The notes under the pieces were generated by a model. That model saw only the letters and a program-made list of their open reading frames with translations, was not told where the DNA came from and ran no database searches. Made by a program: the position numbers and the translations under genes. From Terriglobia bacterium (GTDB taxonomy: Bacteria; Acidobacteriota; Terriglobia; Acidiferrales; UBA7541): a stretch of 43,639 bases of DNA. The DNA is taken from assembly GCA_020073375.1 (NCBI GenBank), contig JAIQFG010000039.1:1-43639 (forward strand), given 5' to 3'. This document shows, one piece after another, positions 7,975 through 17,180 of the stretch. The stretch's first letter is position 1; the number at the start of each line of letters is the position of its first letter.

Positions 7975-8064
7975 TAGCCAAAGCCCTATCCGCGCGCGAA
8001 AATTCCAACATTCCGAAGATGTACTTATTCCGGCCGATTTTCGACTGGCCGCGATCGGATTGCC

Positions 8065-9762
8065 ATGACGCTTACGATCAAAGACTCACCTGACGCGACT
8101 GGATCGTCCAAGACCAGCTCGCTCGGGCAGAGTTTCGCGAATCCTCAAGGGCAATCCACTCGATCCAATCCCGTTTGTCTTGAAGTTCCGGTCGTGGTGC
8201 GAAGTCTGCCCGGAGAGGGCGGCGGCGCCCCTGGAGCACCTGGCCCCACCAGGCAAGAGGGCCGGTCCGTGATCGTTTTCGATAATGGAGGCGTGCTTCG
8301 CCTCACGAATCCTCTGCCGGTCGGGCAAAAAGTAATTCTCACTAATCAGCAGGGCCGTGATGTGGTCGGCCGCGTGGTGGGCGGACGCAATCTCCCCAGC
8401 ATTAAAGGCTACATTGAAGTTGAATTCATCGAGCCGGTCAGCGATTTTTGGCGGATCCATGTGGCTCCCGACGCCAACCGCGTTTCTCCTCCATCGCCCT
8501 TGGATCTTTCGGACGCCGATGAGATCCTTCCTTCACCCGCAATGCCGCGGATGGACGTGCCGGCGCCTTCGCACCCCCGCGTGACGCCGAAAGAACCGGG
8601 CAATTCGCCCGGCGGAGCGCCTACTTTTGAAGATGTCGCCGGACTGGTGTCCATGCCTCTGCAGGGCGAGCCGCGCACCAAGAAAAATGAACCTGCGCTG
8701 CGAGAAAGCAGCGCGCCGGCCGGCGATGCATCGCCGCAATTCCAGGCCGAACCCGCGAGAATAATTTCCTCGAGCAAACCCGCGGTGCCATTTTCCGAAC
8801 TTGCGGTGGAAAATCTGGCCGATTCCACAATGCCGGCTGCGATTCCTGTCCCGGCCCGCAAGCAGCCTTCCTCGAATGATTCCGCCGGGAAAGGCATGAC
8901 GTTTTCGGGGATGAGTTCGCTGCCCGTGCCCGATGAGTCGCGCGGACGTATGCCGTTGATGTTGGGCGGCGCGGTATTGGTTCTTGCGGCGATTGGCGGC
9001 GGCTACTTTTTCCTTCATCGTGGAACCTCGCCGAGCGAGGCTCCCGCCGCAGCGGTCGCAGCGGCCCAGCCCTCGGTCCCATCGGCCAACGAAACAGCCA
9101 GCGTGCCCGCGAGCGCCCCTGCCCCCGAACCTGTCGCCGAGCAGCCCCAGCCGCCGGCCGTGCAACCCGTCTCTTCCGCTCCCGCGGAAGTTGCACCGTC
9201 CGCTTCTCCCAATTCGCAAAATGCGCGGCAACACGCAAGCGCTGCCGAATCGAAACAGCCCGATCGAGCCGTACCTCCCCGCCCGCAGGTTAGCAATCTG
9301 AAGATGAGTTCCCCGATCAGACCGGCCAAGAATCTTTCCAGCGTTCCCGATGGATCTGCATTGGCTCCGGCGGATGTGGCATTGGCCGCGGCGCCGGCCG
9401 CTGCTGCGCCGGGAACGTTCGGCGCGCGCACCGATCGCCAGCCGGCGCCGCCTCCTGAAGTGCCCGCGGAAATCCCGGCTGCGCGTGCAGCGAAGGTCGT
9501 GCAGGGAGCGAAATTGATTTCTTCCACGCGTCCGGTTTATCCGCCGCTGGCAAAGCAATCCAACACGCAGGGCCGGGTGGTCATAAATATCAGCCTCGAT
9601 GACAAGGGAAATGTGATCGCGGCGAATGCCGTCAGCGGGCCCATTCCTCTCCGCCAGGCGGCTGTGGAAGCCGTGAAACATTGGAAATATTCTCCGGCGC
9701 TGATTGACGGGAAACCCTCCTCGTCCGAACTCAGCATCGGTGTCGACTTCCGTCTGAACTAA
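8065..9762 (+). CDS. PilZ-like / transmembrane / TonB C-terminal fusion protein
   Basis: 565 residues. Residues about 32-140 look like a PilZ beta-barrel (GGVLRLTNPLPVGQKVIL, VVGRVVGGRNLP, GYIEVEFIEP), though the RxxxR and D/NxSxxG c-di-GMP motifs are not clear. A disordered Pro/Ser stretch follows, one membrane helix at about 296-317 (LMLGGAVLVLAAIGGGYFFL), a Pro/Ala-rich linker of about 160 residues, and a TonB C-terminal domain from about 480 (RPVYPPLAKQSNTQGRVVIN ... VEAVKHWKYSPALIDGK). The layout puts the PilZ part in the cytoplasm and the TonB part in the periplasm. It follows the sigma/anti-sigma pair by 151 bases and may report on or energise outer-membrane transport. Confidence 0.85.
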   Translation: MTLTIKDSPDATGSSKTSSLGQSFANPQGQSTRSNPVCLEVPVVVRSLPGEGGGAPGAPGPTRQEGRSVIVFDNGGVLRLTNPLPVGQKVILTNQQGRDVVGRVVGGRNLPSIKGYIEVEFIEPVSDFWRIHVAPDANRVSPPSPLDLSDADEILPSPAMPRMDVPAPSHPRVTPKEPGNSPGGAPTFEDVAGLVSMPLQGEPRTKKNEPALRESSAPAGDASPQFQAEPARIISSSKPAVPFSELAVENLADSTMPAAIPVPARKQPSSNDSAGKGMTFSGMSSLPVPDESRGRMPLMLGGAVLVLAAIGGGYFFLHRGTSPSEAPAAAVAAAQPSVPSANETASVPASAPAPEPVAEQPQPPAVQPVSSAPAEVAPSASPNSQNARQHASAAESKQPDRAVPPRPQVSNLKMSSPIRPAKNLSSVPDGSALAPADVALAAAPAAAAPGTFGARTDRQPAPPPEVPAEIPAARAAKVVQGAKLISSTRPVYPPLAKQSNTQGRVVINISLDDKGNVIAANAVSGPIPLRQAAVEAVKHWKYSPALIDGKPSSSELSIGVDFRLN

Positions 9763-9847
9763 ACCGCCCGGATTTTCTCTTTTCTATTAACGGTTCCCCA
9801 TTACAATACTCCCCGGACAACCTGGCCGGCCGTGGAGCCTTCCAACC

Positions 9848-9940
9848 GGGTATGGGCTCCACTTGGAGCCCGCTGGAATAAGTATGGGCTCTACTTGAGG
9901 TTGCCGGAACGGGTGTGGACTCTACTTGGAGCCCACTGAA
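9848..9940. repeat. three imperfect direct repeats with GGGCTCC hairpin
   Basis: Three units of about 30 bases share the core TATGGGCTCYACTTG, the last degenerate (GTGTGGACTCTACTTGGAGCCCA). The first contains GGGCTCC-ACTT-GGAGCCC (9854-9871), a 7-bp hairpin. They fill the gap before the next gene and might bind a regulator. Confidence 0.5.
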
Positions 9941-10042
9941 ATATCTAGCCGGGATTCTTGACGGGGCTCGGGGAGCCTTGTAAATTCAGAAACGGGTGCG
10001 TGCAGTGCTTGGAACGCGCGCCGTGGAAGGTCGGACGATTCG

Positions 10043-11668
10043 TTGCGCCTATTCGCTGACAAAAATCCGCTGGTTCAATTCGCTCGCATTGGCGCGTGCG
10101 CCCTGCTTGTTGCACTAGCCGGCTCTGGCGCTGCCCATGCGCAGGCAAAGGCTCCCGCGCAATCGGTCCAGTCGGAATCCCGCCAAGCGGTGGCCATCGA
10201 GACACGGCCACAGTTGTTCGCCGTGCTTTGCGCTCTGGACGCCGCCGGATTTGACTCCGCGGTCGACACCACCAACGATTCTCCCGGGCGCATCCAGTTG
10301 CGCCGTGCGATGCTCGGGCTGCACGGCCCGGCCGTCGAGGCTTTGCGGAAATTTTATAGCGAGCACGCCCTGGCCGATACCGGGACCACTTTTTCCCGAT
10401 TCATGTCGTTTGCCCTGGCGGCCGGCCCCGCTCCGAATTTTGAATTCGAGCTGCGGCGCGATGAGCTCCCGCCGGACGCACTGGCCCTGGAAGGCTTCAA
10501 CAAAATCCTGGCCGATTTTTACCGCGAAGAACACATCGCCGAACTTTGGCAGCACTTTCAGCCCGACTACGACCGAAGCATCGAAATTTACCGCGCGCCG
10601 ATTTCGGACCTGGTTTTCACCGTGATGAATTACCTTCGCGAAATTCTGCGGCCCAGCAGCCCGCGGTATTTCTCCGTGTACATGGAGCTTCTGGCCGGGC
10701 GCAAAACGAATTTCCGCAATTACGGCGATCACTACGAAATGGTCGTCAATCCAAGCCCCGATCTGCCGATGGACGATATTCGTCATGCGTTTCTGCATTT
10801 CCTGCTGGACCCCATCGCCATTCGCTACCGCGTCGCGGCTTCGCGGCTCTCGCCGCTTCTGGAAGTCGCGGCTCACGCTCCGCTGCTTCCCGCGGAGATG
10901 CACGACGACTATTCCGCATTCTTCGACGAGTGCCTGGTGCGCGCCGTGGAACTCCGCCTGCGCCGGCTTTCCCCGGGAGATCTGTCCTCGGCCATCGATC
11001 AGGCCGAAGGCAGCGGCTACGTTCTGGTCCGGCCCATTTATGCGGGCCTCACCGGATTTGAAAAGTCGGAACCCGCGATGGGATACTATTTGCCGGACCT
11101 GGTGAAGGGAATTGACGTGGGAGCCGAGCAAAGGCGCTTGCGCGGAGTGAAATTCGCCGAAGCGGCGCCCGCGAACGTTGCCGTCGCCGAAAACTCTTCG
11201 CCTGCCGCGCGCCGCCAGTCCGCCGCTCCCGATCCCGCGCAGGAAGATCTTGCCGAAGGCCAGCGCCAGATCTCCGCGCGAAACGGCCCCGCGGCTGCCG
11301 CATCGTTCGAGCATTTTCTGGCGTCGCATCCGGATGATCTTCGCGCCACCTACGGCCTCGCCGTGGCTTCCGCCCTGATGGGCAATCCGGACCGCGCGCG
11401 GGAACTTTTCGCCAAAGTAATCGCCGCGGCTCCGGCTACGCCGTCCGAAACCAGTACACAACCGGACCCGTCCAATTTGTCTTGGTCCCACATTTATCTG
11501 GGAAGAATGTACGATGTAGAAGGCCAGCGGGAACTCGCGGTCGCAGAATATCGCGCCGCACTGGCCGTTGCGGGTGCTCCAGAATCGGCTCGGGCAGCGG
11601 CCGAGCGCGGCGTGCAGGCCGGGTATCAGACTCCGTCGCGCGAAAATAAGCCGGAAGCAAAGCCCTAG
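10043..11668 (+). CDS. secreted protein with degenerate metallopeptidase-like motif and C-terminal TPRs
   Basis: 541 residues from TTG 10043, with GGAAGG 12 bases upstream; no ATG fits. Residues 1-34 are a signal peptide (ARIGACALLVALAGSGAAHA). Residues 50-370 form an alpha-rich domain with DIRHAFLHFLLDPIAIRY, where HAFLH sits where zinc peptidases have HExxH; the catalytic Glu is replaced by Ala. Residues about 400-520 hold TPR-like repeats (FEHFLASHPDDLRATYGLAV, YDVEGQRELAVAEYRAAL). It is probably periplasmic. Function is unknown; a non-catalytic peptidase relative is my best guess. Confidence 0.75.
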   Translation: MRLFADKNPLVQFARIGACALLVALAGSGAAHAQAKAPAQSVQSESRQAVAIETRPQLFAVLCALDAAGFDSAVDTTNDSPGRIQLRRAMLGLHGPAVEALRKFYSEHALADTGTTFSRFMSFALAAGPAPNFEFELRRDELPPDALALEGFNKILADFYREEHIAELWQHFQPDYDRSIEIYRAPISDLVFTVMNYLREILRPSSPRYFSVYMELLAGRKTNFRNYGDHYEMVVNPSPDLPMDDIRHAFLHFLLDPIAIRYRVAASRLSPLLEVAAHAPLLPAEMHDDYSAFFDECLVRAVELRLRRLSPGDLSSAIDQAEGSGYVLVRPIYAGLTGFEKSEPAMGYYLPDLVKGIDVGAEQRRLRGVKFAEAAPANVAVAENSSPAARRQSAAPDPAQEDLAEGQRQISARNGPAAAASFEHFLASHPDDLRATYGLAVASALMGNPDRARELFAKVIAAAPATPSETSTQPDPSNLSWSHIYLGRMYDVEGQRELAVAEYRAALAVAGAPESARAAAERGVQAGYQTPSRENKPEAKP

Positions 11669-11789
11669 GTTGTTTCGCGTATTCCGGTGGATGGATTCGG
11701 GTGGTACTAAATGGTGGAGGAAATTTCAATTCCCTCGGAGCAAACCTTTCATCTCCGAGAATTATTCTAGGCAGAGGAGAATACATCAC

Positions 11790-12629
11790 ATGATGGCAAA
11801 GTTTCTCAGGTGGCCGGCGGTCGTGCTGAGCCTTACCATCGCTGCTTCCCTAGGAGCGGCCCAATACAGCGGGGGCGCCTCAAGCATGCCGTCTTCTTCC
11901 CCCGCTCCCCAGGATAATAAGGGCAAGGACAAAGGGGAAAAGAACCAGAAAATCGATAAGAAGGAAGAGGCCGCGTACAAGGCCTTTTATGCGGCGCGCA
12001 CGGGGGACCCGAACGCGCAGATTCAACTCGGCGAGGATTTCATCACGAAATTTCCGCAGAGTCATTATCTCAACGGCGTCTACGCCACGCTGACCACCGC
12101 GTATTACGTTTCCGGAAACACGGACAAGATGTTCGAGGATGGAGCCAAGGCGCTGGCTCTTGACCCCGATAACGTGGACGTGCTTTCCCTGCTGGCCATG
12201 GCCATCCCGCGCCGGGTGAAGCCCACCACGCCGGACGGCACGCAACAATTGCAGAACGCCGAAAAATACGCACACCACGCCATCGAACTGATCCCGAACA
12301 TGACCAAGCCCGCGGAGATTGACGATGCAGGGTTTGAAAAGGCCAAGAACGACAAGCTCTCGCTTTGCCACAGCGGATTGGGCCTGATTTATCTGAATCA
12401 TTCCAAATTCGACGACGCGCGCACCGAACTGACGCAGGCCGTGACTCTGGCCTCCAACCCCGACGTGGTCGATTACTACCTGCTCGGCAACGCCGACGCG
12501 GGCGCCAGTTACTACCACGACGCCGTTACCGCTTACAACAAATGCGCGGACAGCGGACCGCTGGCCGCGGTGTGCAAGCAGCGTGCCGCGACTGCCCAGC
12601 ACGATGCGGAAACCAAGATGGGCCGCTAA
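11790..12629 (+). CDS. secreted TPR-repeat protein
   Basis: 279 residues from ATG 11790, with AGAGGAGA upstream; the frame is open earlier but that part overlaps the previous gene and lacks a start signal. Residues 1-23 are a signal peptide (VVLSLTIAASLGAAQ). A Ser/Pro and Lys-rich linker (30-55) is followed by helical repeats covering the rest (ATLTTAYYVSGNTDKMFEDG, YLNHSKFDDARTELTQAV, YNKCADSGPLAAVCKQRAA). No enzyme motif is present. It follows another secreted TPR gene on the same strand and ends 42 bases before rnc. Confidence 0.82.
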   Translation: MMAKFLRWPAVVLSLTIAASLGAAQYSGGASSMPSSSPAPQDNKGKDKGEKNQKIDKKEEAAYKAFYAARTGDPNAQIQLGEDFITKFPQSHYLNGVYATLTTAYYVSGNTDKMFEDGAKALALDPDNVDVLSLLAMAIPRRVKPTTPDGTQQLQNAEKYAHHAIELIPNMTKPAEIDDAGFEKAKNDKLSLCHSGLGLIYLNHSKFDDARTELTQAVTLASNPDVVDYYLLGNADAGASYYHDAVTAYNKCADSGPLAAVCKQRAATAQHDAETKMGR

Positions 12630-12671
12630 GGCCCTTAAAGGCGCACCGGTAAGGCCCTGAAAGCCGTGCCT

Positions 12672-13376
12672 ATGAGTGAGATCGCGGAATTGGAGTCGGT
12701 CCTGGGACATCGGTTCCGCGATCCCATGCGGCTTGTGCAAGCCTTGACGCACAGTTCGCGCATGGCCGAGCGCTCGCTGGATGAGCCCTGCGAGGACAAC
12801 GAGAAACTGGAATTTCTCGGCGACGCGGTCCTCGAGTTGTTGGTCAGCGAGGATCTGGTTCGCGCGTTTCCCGATTGGAGCGAGGGCCAGCTCTCGAAAA
12901 GCCGCGCCCGACTGGTGAACGCCACGGCGCTTTCCCATGCCGCTCAGCGCATCGGCCTGGGGCAGCATTTGCGCCTGGGCCGCGGCGAGGAGAAGACCGG
13001 CGGGCGATCCAAGCCGGCTCTGCTGGCGGACGCGTACGAAGCGATCATCGCCGCCATTTACCTCGATGCTGGGCTTGAATCGGCCCGCCAATTTGTGCAA
13101 CGCACTCTGGTGGACGGCGCCATGATCGTGCAGGCCGCGCGCCTGGGACACACGGACCATAAATCCGCCCTGCAGGAATTGCTGCAATCGCGGGGAGCGC
13201 CGCCCGGCAGCTATCACATTATTTCGGAAAGCGGGCCCGACCATGAGAAGACATTTTGCGTCGAGGTCCGTGTCGCGGGAGATGTTTCGGCCGTTGGCAC
13301 CGGCAAAACAAAAAAAGAAGCTGAGCAAGCCGCAGCGGTCGCGGCCCTGATACAATTAGGGGCGGAAGGAATTTGA
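12672..13376 (+). CDS. rnc: ribonuclease III
   Basis: 234 residues from ATG 12672; a GTG two codons upstream is the alternative and no strong ribosome site decides. The RNase III signature NEKLEFLGDAVLELL is at about 44-58, with the second metal site in LLADAYEAIIAAIYLD. A double-stranded-RNA-binding domain occupies about 158-232 (DHKSALQELLQSRG ... GTGKTKKEAEQAAAVAAL). It processes rRNA precursors and cleaves duplex RNA in the cytoplasm. lepB follows 12 bases downstream, an rnc-lepB linkage common in bacteria. Confidence 0.96.
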   Translation: MSEIAELESVLGHRFRDPMRLVQALTHSSRMAERSLDEPCEDNEKLEFLGDAVLELLVSEDLVRAFPDWSEGQLSKSRARLVNATALSHAAQRIGLGQHLRLGRGEEKTGGRSKPALLADAYEAIIAAIYLDAGLESARQFVQRTLVDGAMIVQAARLGHTDHKSALQELLQSRGAPPGSYHIISESGPDHEKTFCVEVRVAGDVSAVGTGKTKKEAEQAAAVAALIQLGAEGI

Positions 13377-13388
13377 GGACCCACAACG

Positions 13389-14186
13389 ATGTCTGAATCC
13401 GCCCAGGCCGTTGAAGCGCGCCAGTCCGCCGCGCATCACGCCGAAACCCAGCCCGCCACGTTGCGCGAGTACATCGAATCGCTCCTGGTGACCGTGATTC
13501 TCGCCTTGTTCGGCACCACGTTCGTGGTTCAGGCTTTTAAGATTCCTTCCCAATCCATGGAGCCGACGCTGCTGGTCGGCGATCACCTGCTGGTCAACAA
13601 ATTTATTTTTGGCGGGCGCGGGCACTGGTATGACTCCGTGCTCCCGTACCGCGAAATTCATCGCGGCGACATCATCGTATTCAAGTTTCCCTATCAGGAC
13701 CATCCGCACTACGTGAAGCGCGTAATCGGCGTGCCTGGCGACCGCATCAAGATCGTGGACCAGCAGGTGTACGTCAACGGCAAGCGAAGCGTCGAGCCCT
13801 ACGTGGTCCGCGATCCGGCAGCGCCCTACGATCCCTTTGGCGACAATTTCCCGCCGCGCAGCGCAGAATACCTGCAGGCCAACATGCAGCCCGAATGGGC
13901 GGACCAGATTCTGCAATACGTGCAGGATGGCGAGATTGTGGTACCTCCAGAAAAATATTTCGCCATGGGGGATAACCGCGATCACAGCTGGGACAGCCGT
14001 TTCTGGGGATTCGTGGACCGCGATGCGATCATGGGGCGCCCGGTGGTGATTTACTGGTCAGTGCAGGCCGCGCATGACGATGACGCCAACCAGAACTTGA
14101 ACGGGTGGATACTGAATTTTCTCGATACCATCCTGCATTTGCCTTCGCGCACGCGGTGGTCCCGCATGTTGCATGAGGTTCACTGA
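13389..14186 (+). CDS. lepB: signal peptidase I
   Basis: 265 residues. A membrane anchor at about 30-52 (SLLVTVILALFGTTFVVQAF) is followed by the catalytic Ser region FKIPSQSMEPTLLVGDHLLV and the general-base Lys region HYVKRVIGVPGD. The S26 box GDNRDHSWDSRFWGFV is present, and about 60 extra residues lie between the last two boxes. It cleaves signal peptides at the outer face of the inner membrane. GAGGA overlapping the rnc stop codon serves as its ribosome site. Confidence 0.96.
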   Translation: MSESAQAVEARQSAAHHAETQPATLREYIESLLVTVILALFGTTFVVQAFKIPSQSMEPTLLVGDHLLVNKFIFGGRGHWYDSVLPYREIHRGDIIVFKFPYQDHPHYVKRVIGVPGDRIKIVDQQVYVNGKRSVEPYVVRDPAAPYDPFGDNFPPRSAEYLQANMQPEWADQILQYVQDGEIVVPPEKYFAMGDNRDHSWDSRFWGFVDRDAIMGRPVVIYWSVQAAHDDDANQNLNGWILNFLDTILHLPSRTRWSRMLHEVH

Positions 14187-14236
14187 AACGCCGCTTTTCT
14201 TCTCTCCTTCCTTTTGCCACAATTCCTGATCTCACG

Positions 14237-16951
14237 ATGAGAAAACGAAAATGGCTGCGCTGGGTTCTGGCCGTCGCCGTGCTGACCTTCGCCGCGAGCG
14301 CCGCGTTTTCGCGCGCGCTGCAAACCGCCGCCGCGCGCCGTTACCTGATCACGCGCCTGGTCGCCAGCTTCGGCCGTCCCGTGGACGTCGCCCGGTTCGA
14401 TTTCAGCCTGCTCGACGGCGCGCGGCTTGAGGCGCATTCCGTCACCGTTTCGGAGGATCCCGGATTCGGTAACGAGTATTTCCTGCGCGCTGAAACCCTT
14501 ACCGCGGGCCTGCGCTGGAGCGCGCTGCTCTCTGGCCGGTTTGAATTCGGGTCGGTGACTCTCTCCCGCCCCAGCTTGAATCTGGTGCGCGACGCCGACG
14601 GCCGCTGGAACATCGAACGCTGGCTGCCTCCCGCGCCGTCGGCCGCATCGCGCCCGGGATTCGTGGGGCCGATTTCCTCCGGCACCGCTCAGGCACAACG
14701 TATTTATCGCATTAACGTCGATGGCGGGCGCATTAATTTCAAGCAGCAGGACGACAAAAGCCCCTTCGCTTTGCTCGATGTTTCCGGAAATGTCGCGCGG
14801 GACACCACCGGCCGCTGGCAGCTCGACTTGCAGGCGCGCCCCATGCGTGCGGGCGTCGAGTTGCAGGACATCGGCATGTTTCGCTTGCGCGGCACGATTG
14901 CCGGAACCTCCGCGCGCCTGCAGCCCGCGGAACTGAATTTAACCTGGCGCGCCGCTTCCGTGGCCGACGCCTTGCGCCTTGCGCGGCAGCAGGATTACGG
15001 CATTCGCGGCACGCTGGCCCTTGACCTCAATGCTCGCGTTGGTCCTCCGGATGCTTCTTCCCCAACCGCCGCTTCCGGCGGCGCGCAGTGGGCCATTTCC
15101 GGAGTGGCCCGCTTGACCGGAATTCATGCCTGGAATCTTCCCGGACGCGACACCGATCCGTCGGCCAATCTTTCTCTCGATGCCGCCTGGCGATTGGGCG
15201 AGGCCCGCGCCGATATCCGCAAACTCCTGCTGGAAATGCCGGGCTCGCGCCTGCAGGGCGTAGGCGAATTGAACTGGGGGCGCGGGTTTCATCCGCAACT
15301 TCACATCGAAACTTCCACGCTCGGGTTGCAGGACGTTCTCTCCTGGTACCGCGCCCTGCGCCCGGACGTGGCCGAGGATCTTCGCGCCGAAGGATCGCTT
15401 GGCGTGGACGTGACACTCGCCGGATGGCCGCTTCAACTGCAGCAGGGAGCGATTGCCAGCGCGGGCGGGACTTTGTCCACGAAATCCCTGCCCGCGCCGC
15501 TCCACTTCGGCGCCGTAAACGCCGGACTATCGCGCGGCCGGCTGGATTTTGCCCCCACTCAATTTTCCATCGCTTCTGCGGTCGCCGCTACCGCCAATGC
15601 GGCAGCGAAATCGGCTTCCGAGGCGGCGGATGTTCCAAGCACCAGCGCCTTTTTTCTGCGCGCATCGATTTTTCCGGATAGCGGCGGCGTTTTCCGCTGG
15701 CCACCGAATTGGAATTGCTCGATTGAGGGAGCCACGCCCCGCTCCCAAGATTGGCTGATGCTTTCGCGCGCCCTCGCCCAGCCCATGAATTCGGATTGGA
15801 CTGCCGAAGGTGGCGTTGCCGTAAAAATGCGCGGCGCGCGGCAATCGGACGCGCCTGCCGCGGTTTGGCTCGGCACTATGGATTTTCGCGGCCTTGCGGT
15901 GAGTCCCGCATATGTGAACCAGCCCGTCCGGCTCCTCAAGACCCACGTGGAATATTCGCCGGCGGGACAAACCATCACGGTTGCCGCTGCCGAAGCATTG
16001 GGCGCCGCATGGCACGGGACAATTTCGCGCAAAACCGCCGCCCCGGCTCCACCGGACTCCGCCGCGGCACGCCCCGGATGGACTTTCGATCTCACTGCCG
16101 ACCGCCTGGACATGGCCGAGCTCGACCGCTGGCTCGGCCCTCGCGCGCGCCCCGGATTCCTGGCGCGCCTTACAGGATTCGGATCCGACACTGCCGCCGC
16201 TCCCTTGCCCGACGCTCGTATCGCTCGCCTGGCCGCGCAAGGCCGTCTTCGCGTTACCGAATTGGATTTGACGCCGATGCGTTTCGATCAGATTGACGCC
16301 CAAGTGGAATTGAACGGCCGCGCACTCAAGATCGGCAATGCCAAGGCGGATTTTTTCGGCGGAAAAGCGTCGGGCGCCCTGGACACGAACCTCGTCGCCG
16401 ATCCTTCCTATGATTTTCAGGGCCGCTTTGACCGCGTAAATCTGGCGCAGCTTGCCCTCGCCGTGCCGTCGCTCGTGGATCGCATTGCCGGAACCGCTTC
16501 CGCCACGCTGTCCATTTCCACGCACGGCATCGGCCGGCAAACCCTGATCGCCTCCATGGCCGGCAAGGGCACGCTCGATGTGCGCAACGCGCAAATCAAC
16601 GGAGTCGATTTCAGCGGCGCCGCTCCGGGCGCTACTTCCTCCGCCGCGGAAGATTCTCCATCGAGTTCTTTCTCGTCAGTCGCGGGAGATTTCCGCATCG
16701 AAGGCAGGAGCATCAATCTCTCCAAATTTGTTCTGGATCGCGCGCAGGCCCGGCTGAACGCCGAAGGCCGGATCGATTTTTCGCACGCGCTCGATATCCG
16801 CCTCATTCCCGCGCTTCCCAACAACAACACACCGCTCGTATCCACTTCCGCAGCGCCTCCCAGTTTCCTGCTGAACGGTACACTGGAAAATCCAAAACTG
16901 GAGCACGTTTCTGCCGCGCCCAAACCCGCCCCCCGTCGCACCGGCCGGTAA
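14237..16951 (+). CDS. AsmA-family envelope protein
   Basis: 904 residues. A single N-terminal membrane helix (WLRWVLAVAVLTFAASAAF) anchors a long periplasmic beta-rich domain. The start of that domain (LVASFGRPVDVARFDFSLLDGARLEA) and the motif VTLSRPSLNLVRDADGRWNIERWLP match the AsmA N-terminus, and the end (GKGTLDVRNAQINGVDF ... SKFVLDRAQARLNAEGRIDF) matches the AsmA C-terminal domain. Family members bridge inner and outer membrane and are implicated in phospholipid transport or outer-membrane homeostasis. It follows lepB by 50 bases. Confidence 0.88.
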   Translation: MRKRKWLRWVLAVAVLTFAASAAFSRALQTAAARRYLITRLVASFGRPVDVARFDFSLLDGARLEAHSVTVSEDPGFGNEYFLRAETLTAGLRWSALLSGRFEFGSVTLSRPSLNLVRDADGRWNIERWLPPAPSAASRPGFVGPISSGTAQAQRIYRINVDGGRINFKQQDDKSPFALLDVSGNVARDTTGRWQLDLQARPMRAGVELQDIGMFRLRGTIAGTSARLQPAELNLTWRAASVADALRLARQQDYGIRGTLALDLNARVGPPDASSPTAASGGAQWAISGVARLTGIHAWNLPGRDTDPSANLSLDAAWRLGEARADIRKLLLEMPGSRLQGVGELNWGRGFHPQLHIETSTLGLQDVLSWYRALRPDVAEDLRAEGSLGVDVTLAGWPLQLQQGAIASAGGTLSTKSLPAPLHFGAVNAGLSRGRLDFAPTQFSIASAVAATANAAAKSASEAADVPSTSAFFLRASIFPDSGGVFRWPPNWNCSIEGATPRSQDWLMLSRALAQPMNSDWTAEGGVAVKMRGARQSDAPAAVWLGTMDFRGLAVSPAYVNQPVRLLKTHVEYSPAGQTITVAAAEALGAAWHGTISRKTAAPAPPDSAAARPGWTFDLTADRLDMAELDRWLGPRARPGFLARLTGFGSDTAAAPLPDARIARLAAQGRLRVTELDLTPMRFDQIDAQVELNGRALKIGNAKADFFGGKASGALDTNLVADPSYDFQGRFDRVNLAQLALAVPSLVDRIAGTASATLSISTHGIGRQTLIASMAGKGTLDVRNAQINGVDFSGAAPGATSSAAEDSPSSSFSSVAGDFRIEGRSINLSKFVLDRAQARLNAEGRIDFSHALDIRLIPALPNNNTPLVSTSAAPPSFLLNGTLENPKLEHVSAAPKPAPRRTGR

Positions 16952-17180
16952 GATTGCAATCTTGCGAAGAAAGCACTTCCCGCAATCGAAACAGGGAAGT
17001 CGCAACGAAGATTTCCCATTCGAGCGGATTTCACAACCGTTTCCAATGGCGCAGGTTTTTCAGTTTGGGCGATTTAACTTTCGCTCGTGCACCGCCGGGA
17101 CGGCTCAGGTTGGAAGTCCGCGCCGCCAAAATCTACCATGCCGCGTTGCAACCCGCGAGTCCGCAGCTTAGTATCAACCT

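Noticed and set aside
10115..11491. Long open frames opposite real genes (for example 2076-2957, 10115-11491, 11880-13355, 29766-31058, 31502-32836, 41847-42893)
   Set aside because: They mirror GC-rich codon positions of the genes on the other strand, are low-complexity in Arg/Gly/His and have no family signature.
11568..11789. Upstream extension of the second secreted TPR gene
   Set aside because: It overlaps the previous gene, while ATG 11790 has a good ribosome site and a signal peptide follows.
16950..16963. Palindrome AAGATTGCAATCTT at the end of the AsmA-like gene
   Set aside because: It is short, overlaps the stop codon and has no loop or T-run, so it is not convincing as a terminator.
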